From the NCBI GenBank assembly GCA_030867875.1, contig JAOWCC010001501.1, forward strand, positions 28,664,792-28,728,791: DNA of 64,000 nucleotides, written 5' to 3'. The translations under genes and the position numbers were made by a program. Numbering within the stretch: the stretch's first letter is position 1; the number at the start of each line of letters is the position of its first letter. Of this stretch, positions 55,736 through 64,000 are shown one piece after another. Below the pieces are notes generated by a model, which was given only the letters and a program-made list of their open reading frames with translations, searched no databases and had not been told where the DNA came from. The DNA is from Actinernus sp. WN-2022 (lineage: Eukaryota; Cnidaria; Anthozoa; Actiniaria; Actinernidae).

Positions 55736-55750
55736 TTATAATCTATGGAA

Positions 55751-56300
55751 ATTAAGGAACAAATTAACTGTCGTTTGATCCGTTACACTGACTGTCCTAA
55801 GAGTATAAAACTTGATTGCGACATGACTTATATCTGTTTGAATAACAAAAGCGTATAAACAAGTGTGGAATGTACTCTTACGTAATCGAGTTGCACTGCA
55901 ATAACAGTCCCGAGCATAAATACATTAATTTTTAGGTAACAGAAAAAATATTAAAACAAAAGCTGCAATATTTCAAATTTTGGCGAAGTTAAAACAGGTA
56001 CACCGATCGACCTCTCTTTCATGGTTTGTCGCCAGGGGCCTACAATGGGTTTTGTATCTGATCTATAGGGGGTTCATATGCGCTTTGGTTGACAGCTTAA
56101 TATGTTTTCCTAATAAACTCTCTACAAGCTGCTAGTACGAGGCCACTTCATCAGGTAAACCCTAGATCACACCGTCTAGAAGAACCGAGAAATACCTGTG
56201 AATCCTAGCTAGGCCAGTGAGAACTCATGGCTTACCTGGGAACTTCTTTTCCAAATAGTTAGGGTAAGGTTAGGAGTTCAGGGTTAGTGACAGGATCGTA
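55751..56300. other. Unassigned intron sequence
   Basis: It may contain the 5' region of the YR retroelement, but no repeat matching the other end was found. Only short frames. Confidence 0.3.
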
Positions 56301-56314
56301 GGGAGGTCCTGAAA

Positions 56315-56425
56315 ATTGGGGGAGGGGGGGGGGGGGGGGGGGTGAATGATGAATTCTGGGACATTTTCATTTATGACTTTTGTTAATCTCTCTTCTGGGA
56401 CTGGCCAGAGGGGGTGAGGGCAACT
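56315..56425 (-). repeat. Copy of the LINE-array spacer segment, with G-run
   Basis: On the minus strand it matches 25570-25660 and 30550-30655 ('cagtcccagaagag', 'aaaatgtcccagaattcat'). On the + strand it is preceded by a run of ~20 G (about 56322-56341), a place where the assembly could be wrong. Confidence 0.65.
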
Positions 56426-56689
56426 GACCCCATCGCTCCCTCCCTACGCCAACTGGTTGGTATTGTAGGCTGGAGGGCTGGCGCTCAAAACGTCAGCTGC
56501 TACTCACTACCCACGTTTATCATACCAGTTTTAGTAATGTAGGTACTACCTCCCATCTGCAGCGTCCAATCCCCTTGTTGCCTCGCGAATCTTGGAGGAT
56601 ATTCTCCGAGTGGGGACTGAGGCGAAAACTGAGGCGAGAACAAAGGGTGATCTTTTCATAATATAGTCTGATGATACTTTATAACCATG

Positions 56690-57050
56690 AGATACTTAAA
56701 AGGTAAAGGTATATTCATTTATATAGCGCAAATCTATATGAATATATTCAAATGCGCTTCACAAGGTTGTGTTTTGTGATACAGACTGCTATTGTGGTGC
56801 AATGTGCTGCCGTGCAGTTTACAATCATGAGTGATTGTTAGTACCTCAGAATACCAAGCTGTTGTATCGGCAGACAATCCCCTACTCTTTCTCGAAATAA
56901 CACAACAGGTTCTTTCACGTCCCCTTCGTATAGATTAGAAGAGGAAGGAGACAAGGCCAACGGATTATACGTCCCTGCCCAAGGACGCGGCCGGGATTCG
57001 AACCCCCGCACTCCCGTACTCTAGACCGTGCTCTTCCAACTGAGCTAACC
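56690..57050 (-). repeat. tRNA-derived SINE
   Basis: On the minus strand the head reads GGTTAGCTCAGTTGG (box A) and GGGGGTTCGAATCCCGGC (box B), spaced as in a tRNA, from ~57047. The body runs to ~56700, ending with 'gcgctatataaatgaatata'. The middle of the head does not form a clean anticodon arm, so it is a SINE, not a tRNA gene. Box A and B are intact enough for possible Pol III transcription. Confidence 0.8.
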
Positions 57051-57104
57051 AGTGAGGCGGCACTTCATAGTCTTGTACCTAAAAACTAGTATTGTATTTA
57101 ACTT

Positions 57105-57560
57105 CTATTACTCGGGCCAGCGTAGGCTGGGTCCGAGTCAAGTTTCGCAAGTGTTTATTACTCGGGCCAGGCCTTTGACCGGCTCGAGTCAGAAATCGCA
57201 AGTCTTTTTTTTTATTATTATTATTTTTTTGTGTCGAGGTATTTCGCCGTCAACCAATCAGAAAGCACTGTGCATGTGAACAGGGCAAACTTTGTGGAGT
57301 GGGGGACTGGACACTGATAGACTTCGCAAATACGAAGTGTTTGAATGCGAGTAAAGACGAATGTGGTTTGGACCATTTGTAGCCGTTATTTTGCTAAAAC
57401 CAAATGTTTCTTCGATTGAAATGCTGAGATGTTGAGTTTTTCTAGGGCTGACAAAAGTTTACGGACTTTCGAGGGAAATTTCGCACATTTTACGACAGGA
57501 TAACTGGCGCTCCTGAACGCACGTGGACCAGTAATAATCGACATATTTAAGTAAACAAAT
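57105..57560 (+). repeat. Hairpin-headed dispersed repeat (copies 3 and 4 of the head)
   Basis: Two heads in tandem: ACTCGGGCCAGC..GTAG..GCTGG at 57111 and ACTCGGGCCAGGCCTTTGACC at 57157, each followed by 'cgagtc' and 'cgcaagt'. Then come a T/A-rich run and 'caaccaatcagaaagcactg'. Downstream (57380-57500) matches 59155-59270 ('gaaatgctgagatgttgag'). Confidence 0.7.
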
Positions 57561-58433
57561 GCTATAAACTTTTATTACCATCTTGTAGTAGTGCCGTGTT
57601 TATTCGTGCCTTTTAAAAGTAATGGCTTAAAATATATAGTAAATGGCCCAATTTCTCAGTTCGGATCATGTTTACGATCTAAGCTTATATAGTTACGACT
57701 CCATCGGCAAATGGTGTTGTAAACTTGACACGATCCCTCATCAGTTCTTTGATCTGAAGCCAGCTCAGTACCTCCTCTCGGTAGCATCTTCTTGTGTAAT
57801 ATTCGTTTCTGTTAAGAGTAATGGCATCAAATATAGCAGTACATAGCCCGATTTCTGTTGTTGTAGGCCATGGCTAGCGTCGGTATTTTCACTCGGTCAT
57901 TTCATGACATACATGTAGTGAGAACTCGGGAAAGCCGACCCCAGTGATCGAAAAGAAAACGAGTGGAAATTATGTTTCGTTATATAAATTTCAGCCTCCT
58001 GCAAGATGCAGAAAATGAACACTATAGCCCTAATATTTGAAAAGTCACCACTCTACTCGAAAATAGAACTGCATGCAGATCTAGATAGATGACTTTATTT
58101 CACATTTAGAATGACACATCCCCAAATATTCACAAGGGATACGGATATAGCTATTATTAGCTAAAGGAAAAGTTACAATATAATAGCACCTGTGCTTGGA
58201 CAGTGAAGTTAGAAATAATGTTATCAGTCCATTAATCCTACTGAAAAGCATTGATTTCTAAGAATGCTGAAAAGTATGGGTTGGTAAACCCTGCTAAAAA
58301 GAATTGTTTTCAAGAATACAAACAAAAACTCAATCAATATTTGTAATATTTTTGAGCAAGTTAAGTTCAGAGAGAGTGTTATGTGAAGTTGATTTATTAT
58401 AATTACTGGGAGAACTTGCAGGAAACAGTCATG
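57561..58433. other. Unassigned intron sequence
   Basis: Only short frames. Part may be the body of the preceding repeat. 'gagtggaaatt' near 57960 also occurs after the copy at 58975 (59585). Confidence 0.35.
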
Positions 58434-58595
58434 TGCTGGTATAATACTTTGTGAACAAATGAATTGAGCTTGTGACCTCCGGCCATGGGAAAGACGTTGC
58501 CATGGATGCTGGATGGCAAGCTATCTTTAAAAATGCCCTGTTACAAAGATCAACAATCAATTGGAGGTGGAAAATAGCATTTGTGCCTTTAAATA
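58434..58595. mobile_element. Diverged copy of the 29099-29379 MITE (copy 2)
   Basis: Shares 'aatgaattgagcttgtgac', 'catgggaaagacgttgccat' and 'caattggaggtggaaaata' with 29130-29270. The terminal repeats are not recognisable here. Confidence 0.75.
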
Positions 58596-58974
58596 TATTA
58601 ATTAAGATGTGTTTGCCATCTAGTACAACCACGTAATTGCATTTCCACAAAAGGCGATATCATTATATATAAATGATCATGAACATGAATAGTGAATCAA
58701 TAGACCAAGTCAGATTGCCAGTTTGATGTACCATTTCAGACCACCTGACGTTTCCTTTGAGTAATGCTTTTTTATTTTTCTGTATCCCAGAAGGAAATGT
58801 ACCAATTTCTATAATTGGAAAACAAAGCACTAAATCTTCTGGAGAACTATCCCCATGGTCTGAAATAGGGCAACAAACAGGCAAGCTGACGTTTATTATC
58901 CAGCTTCCCTAGCACATGTATGACACAAAAATATGCTAGAACTTCATGAACTACATGCATTCACCTATTCCTAG

Positions 58975-59600
58975 GTGGCCCGAGTTAAGGCCACTCAGGG
59001 CCTCTTGTTATTATTATTTTTATTATTTTCTGTGTCGACCTTTCGCGCCGTCAACCAATCAGAATCGATTCCCCACGGGATAAACACGCGGGACAAGTTT
59101 TATCTCTGAAAAATCCAAGATGGCGGCTACAAAGGACTTATGCCTTGTTATGGCAAATCACCTAGTTTTTGGGCCATATTTGCTGAAACCAAAGGCTTCT
59201 TCGACTGAAATACCAAGATGTTCAATTTTTTCTAGGGCCGACAGGAGTTTTACGGGCTGTTTGCATGGAAAATTCTCACGTTTTATATACGAAAGGAGTC
59301 TGAGAATGAGATTGCGTACGCGTCCAAATTTATGTATCTGACATACTTGGTAAGTAAACACAAATGTTAATACCAGGTTGCAGTGTTGACACTTAATATT
59401 TCCTCTTAAAGTTTAAATGGCTTCTAAGAGACTAGAAAATGGGCTCCAGAAATTGGCCCAATTTGTCAGTTCTTTCAGTAAAATAGGAATACGGATCCAG
59501 GAATACTTCTAAACAAGCGGGAAGATCTACAACTGCAATTAATTATTTGGTATGAAGACAGATGACTCCAATAATCCAAAAACCGAGTGGAAATCGCATG
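58975..59600 (+). repeat. Hairpin-headed dispersed repeat (copy 5)
   Basis: The head GGCCCGAGTTAA with stem AGGCC/GGCCT and CTCTTGTTATT is followed by T-rich sequence, 'gtcaaccaatcagaatcgat' and a body matching 57290-57560. A 73-codon frame at 59120 covers the shared body, but its reading is not preserved in the other copy. Confidence 0.75.
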
Positions 59601-59777
59601 TGTATTTCTGAAATGGACTCATGCAGTCTATAATTTATTTGAGAACTAATAATTTATTCTAAATTTCAAAGTTACATCATCTATATGTATTTACAATTTC
59701 ATTACAATTGGATTCATTTTATCTGAACTAAGTTTGGGCCTATAACAGAAAGACGGTAGCCTCCAGTTTGTTTAAAC

Positions 59778-60178
59778 TGCATTCCAGTAAGCTCAGTGGT
59801 TAAGTGTTAGTCTGTTGTGCAGGAGGTAGTGGGTTCAAATCCCGGTGGGACCTTCAAATAAGTGAGAGAACTGGTACTGCCTTTGCTCTGACATCTGCAA
59901 ATGGTTACACCTTCATGTCTTCTTGGATCAGAATGTTAAATTGTAGGCCAACACTGAGAATGCAACCAAATCTCTGGTAGTGACCACCATCAAGTGTGGT
60001 GGATATAGTCGTATATGAGTTTGTCCCCAATTAGCAATACCATGATGCTAAATACATTGACATTCTCCTCTGTTAGTAGTAGTAGTACTAGTTCCTTTGT
60101 TGCCACTATGTACATTTTATATATTAATATTTAAGGCAGCAGACTGCTGCCTTAAATTCTTTTGTTGTTGTTGTTGTA
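59778..60178 (+). repeat. tRNA-derived SINE
   Basis: The head has AAGCTCAGTGGTTAAG (box A) and GTGGGTTCAAATCCCGG (box B), then ~300 bases of body. It ends near a TAGTAG/TTGTTG simple repeat (60075-60180). No tRNA acceptor stem is present, so it is not a tRNA gene. Confidence 0.75.
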
Positions 60179-62037
60179 GTAAATGGATGGGTAAATAATG
60201 CATGTATTAGCATGCAGCTTCCCCCAGGGGTGGATCCATGGGAACCTGTCAGAATTAATTGTTTGTTGCCCATCGGTGAGGGGGAAAAGCTCACTTTGGT
60301 TCATAGATCAGGAACCTTTTATGAATTTTTAGTAATTGCTGTGTCCCATACCAGGGGATTTGATACAACGAGCTTGATTGGGTATTTGTGCAAATCCCCA
60401 GGGTACCTGGGGGTTGACTCCTGGTGTAGTAGCTGTCAGTAAATATGCAAAGCTACTGATACAGTGCAAAACTGAATGCTAAATCACTGGGAGGAAGTTC
60501 AAAGGAACATTGCATGTGAGGTTTTACTTGGCCTCTTGTATAGGCGAATCCTCGTTTACGTGTTTTCCTTATAAGCATACATCAAACTTCAAGCAACGTA
60601 CATACAAACAAACAGAGTCAATAAATCGAAAGAGATTGACACACTTGATAATCACAATCATAATCAAATTTATTTTGAGGAACAAGTATTTAAAAATAGC
60701 AAAATTTACAAAGAATGTATGGCTGTCAGCAACTTTTGCCCCCCAGCCCATTTTACAGTTTTGAAAAGTCAATTTCTCCGTATATATTTAACATATCAAT
60801 CTGACATTTTTGGTGATTACTAAGTTTAAAATTATCTTTCAACTGATGTACTCTGTTTGTTTGTAGCTTGAAGATTATTTTATGCTAATGAGGCAAAAAT
60901 GTAAATAATGACGTCAGCAAGGATTCACCTATTCTTCCCATGCGAAACCATGTGAAATCAAACTTGTTTGATAAAGAGTCTCATCAGCAGGACAGAATTA
61001 ACCATTCGTGTCCACTATATTATCACTGGTCTTGTGCTGCTACATGTATATTCTCTCAAACATATGTAGCTACTGTTATAAACATGGCTGCAATTTGCTT
61101 TCTGTTTTCCATGGCAGTTATCATCCCAGGCATTCTAAAATAGGATTATTTTTACATAACTAATATAATATTTTTATTACATGGCTTCTCTGGAGACAGA
61201 ATCATAATTATTCTTCAAAAACTAATGAATAATTAATGAGCATTTTGTCCAATCAGATGAAGCAAATCAGTCACGTGCATGCCCCTTTATACCTGATAAA
61301 ATCTCATCATTCTAGAAGGCCCGCGGAGGGATTTGAATTCTGTCCCAGGGGGAAACGGGGTTAATGATTGAGACAATGGAATTTCTATTGATGTTTCAGC
61401 TTTCTCATTGAATTGCAAATTAGGATGAACGTTTTATATAAAGAATACTAATGAACATGAAATTTTATGTAAAGTTTCATCCTAATTAAGAATTCACTGA
61501 TAAAGACCCAAAGATAGCAAAAAGTACCTAGATAATAAATTTTGCACTAGATTTACTAATATCAGCAGACTACCGAGATACACAGATAATATTTTTTAAA
61601 TGAAGGTATCCAACTTGTTTACCGAGCCACTGTTTAGTTCCAATTATTAAACCAAACTCAAAGCCGTAAAATAATAAAAACGTGCATTAAACTTACATAT
61701 TTTGTGCCGGAGTCAAAAAATAGAGTCTGCCGTCATGTCAGTCACATCGCTTTCCAAGTCTTGAACTTTATCGAGGTAAACCACGACACCAAATCCTTCA
61801 AGTGCAGATTCTTCTTGCATTGCGAAACGCCGCTTCAAACAACATAGTATGGTAATTTCTTCATGTCATTCCCTTGAGATGTTCGTAATTGCAGACGGTG
61901 ATTACTCAAATATTTTGCATAGCGGTGTGAATACAAAGGTTCAGTGGTTCATTAAGTAACCATTCCCTTGAGATGTGCGTCTTTCTTTCATTGCATTCTT
62001 GAAGCGTTTTTGAAGCCGTTTAAAACACTCACAGCAC
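60179..62037. other. Unassigned intron sequence
   Basis: Only short frames; the longest (84 codons at 60510) shows no motif. No WSC-like cysteine pattern was found in any frame here. Confidence 0.35.
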
Positions 62038-62100
62038 GTGTTTTATCAAGTCTAAAAATTCTCGGGCTTCGCCCTCGAATTTTTAAACTTGATAAAACAC
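62038..62100. repeat. 63-base near-perfect hairpin
   Basis: GTGTTTTATCAAGTCTAAAA continues to a GGGC-TTC-GCCC tip and returns with 3 mismatches in 30 pairs. It lies in the large intron. There is no run of T after it and no coding frame. Confidence 0.85.
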
Positions 62101-62263
62101 TGCTGTTCGTGTTTTACACAGTACTTAAAAAGAATTTATATATGTAACTCTTGTAAAAAGAATGCAAAATAATTTATTATTCTCCCAAAGGCTAAAACAA
62201 TTGCAAGTGTGAAATACTTTTTTAATCAAACCTGCAAAAAAAAAAAATCCTCGTTCAAATTCC

Positions 62264-62310
62264 ATATGGCCCGAGTAAAGGCTGGTACAGCCTCTTGTTT
62301 ATATTTACTT
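62264..62310 (+). repeat. Head of the hairpin-headed repeat (copy 6)
   Basis: ATGGCCCGAGTAA is followed by stem AGGCT/AGCCT around GGTAC, and CTCTTGTTTAT. The body is not recognisable. Just beyond, 62330-62385 is partly duplicated at 62625-62670 ('tctgaaaaaa', 'ttttgtgatgaga'). Confidence 0.6.
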
Positions 62311-62710
62311 ATTCCATTAACTATAGTTAATTTACTTGACATATACAGGGCCTATCTGAAAAAAGATTTTGTGATGAGACCCGGCTTAGTACGATCCTGT
62401 GATGGAAATTTTACCTCGCGTGTGGAAAATTGCATTTATCCGACAGTCAATCAAAATTTAATTAAGTCCAGGCGGTGACTGAAAGCTTTTTTTAGACTGG
62501 ACAGACTAGACTTCACGTTTGATTGACGGTACATGCAATTTTCCGAACGCCATTTCAAACTTCAACGAAAACAGTAATAAACTCATTAACAATTCCATTC
62601 CATCTTTACATTGCATTTTAACAAGTTAATTTAATTGACAGGGTCTCTGAAAAAACACTTTGTGATGAGAATACGTTGTTTAAACATAATCAACAATTCA
62701 AATTTTACAG

Positions 62711-62998
62711 ACAAGACCCTCCTATTGGCCCTCGGCTGCTATGTTGACGTCATATCCTCACGTGACCTTCCCGACACGCATACGGGCCAGTCAAAAAATA
62801 CCCCATCATTTTGTATGGAGTTGTGTCTAAGTCGAGGCTACAAGTTCGCCGGAGTCCAATACAGTAGTCAGTGCTATTGTGGTAACACGTACGGTCGCCA
62901 TGGAGCCTCGACACCAAGCCAGTGCGCCATGTCATGCACCGGTGATAGCGAGATCAAGCGATGCGGAGGAGGTAGTCGAAACAACATCTATAGAACCG
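62711..62998 (+). CDS. WSC-gene exon d: complete WSC domain 3
   Basis: Acceptor 'aattttacag', donor GTAAAC at 62999. The 288 bases in phase 1-1, the same length and phase as exon c, encode 'LALGCYVDVISSRDLP', 'FCMELCLSRGYKFAGVQ', 'QCYCGNTYGRHG', 'QCAMSCTGD' and 'RCGGGSRNNIYRTG'. All cysteines are in place. The gene must continue past 63000, because the donor is good and no stop or poly(A) signal follows in frame. Three WSC domains in an extracellular protein suggest carbohydrate or matrix binding; the exact function is unknown. Confidence 0.94.
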
Positions 62999-64000
62999 GT
63001 AAACAGCAGTACTGTAATGACACTTAGTTAAATAGTCGCTTAACGTCAAAACAAATTAAGTGATTTTAGTTGATCACAAAAGTAAGAAAACAACCCAGTC
63101 CTAATATATTTTGGCTCCTGATATGAGCTATATATCGAGTTATGTTTCAAACTCAAAGGCGCCATGAGTACATACCCGGTCTACGTTGTGTATTCATTCG
63201 TTCTTGAGGTGGCACAGATAAGTTTAAAAGTGAAAGCGAACGAAATATCTTACCTGGTTACTGTGATGCATTTGTTTTCCATGCTGGCTCAAAAACTTCA
63301 CACAAATATAACAAGCTATAAGTACATTACTCATCTATGGAAGTGTTGTTTTTTCAGAGTGATTATTAGGAGAATGGACACACATCACCCTTTTCATTTC
63401 AAATATAAATCGTTCGCTTTATTTACGGAATTCTACACAGAGGAAAAATCTGTCCTGTTTTCCAAATAAGGAATATCTGACTCCTTAGTAGCTGGTCTTT
63501 CACATGACAGCATTAGCTTCAGCAAAGGGTATGGTCTGTTATTTATGGCAAACTCGGATTGAATCTGTCTTAAAAATCTCAAGACATATGAATTCGGCCA
63601 TTTCCATATCAAATATATTTGATCCAGAAAAGTGTAGTTCCTATATAAGAGCTCATTCCAGGGAGAATATCTGATGTCGTTCATAAAAGCCGCCGATCTC
63701 CAAAGACGAATCATAAAAACAAGCAATCCACGTACTTTTCTCCAAGTCCAACATTCAGGCGAGGATTTGCACTGTCTAAACATTTATGTTCTTTTGCAAC
63801 TTACGGCGCGATTTTCGGAGATTTATTCCGCCGGATTATTCCGAATCAGAATACTTCGCAGATATCCGTCCTCTGAAATACACAAAGTAGTCACTTTAAT
63901 ACGTATGTCCTTTGGGAATTAATATATTGTTGTGCTTGCTAATATCAACAACATCGTTTTTTCCCCCGGAATACCCGGAATATGAACTGCAGGTTTGAAG
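62999..64000. other. Probable next intron of the WSC gene
   Basis: Short frames only. No fourth WSC exon or other recognised domain lies before the window ends. Confidence 0.4.

Larger units (their letters stand above)
51771..55750 (-). mobile_element. DIRS/Ngaro-like tyrosine-recombinase retroelement, antisense in the WSC intron
   Basis: In minus-strand order: a gag-end Cys/His knuckle (55619-55570), reverse transcriptase (55642-54302), RNase H (54318-53446), a ~0.7-kb spacer, and a tyrosine recombinase (52770-51771). A recombinase instead of a DDE integrase places it with YR retroelements (DIRS, Ngaro, PAT). No DAM methylase frame, which DIRS proper often has, was found in the spacer. I could not identify the split or inverted terminal repeats, so the outer ends are approximate. 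Frameshifts lie at the RT/RNase H joint and twice in the recombinase. Confidence 0.85.

Noticed and set aside
56322..56341. Poly-G run as a possible functional G-quadruplex
   Set aside because: A ~20-base G homopolymer beside a known repeat segment is more likely a slippage or assembly problem; nothing else supports function.
56985..57047. tRNA gene on the minus strand
   Set aside because: Box A and box B are good, but the anticodon arm and acceptor stem do not pair and a SINE body follows.
59780..59855. tRNA gene on the + strand
   Set aside because: Only the internal promoter boxes match; acceptor pairing is missing and a SINE tail follows.

Overview
This window is non-coding-rich eukaryotic DNA from an animal. 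It is AT-rich, has spliced exons with GT/AG borders, tRNA-derived SINEs, Ty3/Gypsy, LINE and tyrosine-recombinase retroelements, and very many foldback DNA elements. The repeat types and the secreted WSC-domain gene look cnidarian, most likely a stony coral or sea anemone; that is an inference from familiarity with such repeats, not a database result. At least 80% of the window is recognisable mobile or repetitive DNA. The one clear host gene is a multi-exon WSC-domain gene on the + strand in the right quarter, continuing past the window end.

Layout. Bases 1-13000 hold two large inverted-repeat elements placed side by side (about 1056-6036 and 6129-12979). Both have termini starting TAGCCTG and long arms full of GTAC- or TACTTG-rich tandem repeats; the second has a perfect 9-bp target-site duplication. 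Bases 13380-15935 are a large palindrome whose right arm was later split by a 1.4-kb TTAA-target foldback element. Bases 16500-33640 are a partly tandem array of units carrying the 3' end of an L1/Tx1-like LINE. The array is interrupted by a TTAA-target element (16869-23975), which was itself hit by a 5.0-kb Ty3/Gypsy element (16876-21914), which in turn was hit by a 410-bp MITE in its integrase region. Bases 33816-37127 are a third TAGCCTG element. Bases 37130-47730 are a mixture of small MITEs, a TTAA element carrying a broken Mutator-like coding fragment (43949-45183), short tandem repeats and unassigned sequence. Bases 48050-48990 are an antisense CR1-like LINE remnant.

From 49495 the WSC gene begins to be recognisable: one WSC domain on two exons (49495-49603, 50429-50601), a second on one 288-nt exon (51259-51546) and a third on another 288-nt exon (62711-62998). 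All domain borders are phase 1. The 11-kb intron between domains 2 and 3 holds an antisense tyrosine-recombinase (DIRS/Ngaro-like) retroelement (about 55750-51771), SINEs and hairpin-headed repeats. A possible signal-peptide exon lies at 45598-45727.

The relative ages of many insertions can be read directly from nesting and from intact empty sites in duplicate copies. Almost every transposon gene seen is frameshifted, interrupted or truncated, so this looks like a repeat sink. The unusual points are the TAGCCTG long-arm family, MITEs that carry their own minisatellite, a repeat family whose head hairpin keeps pairing while its sequence changes, and a defective Gypsy copy with nearly identical LTRs.
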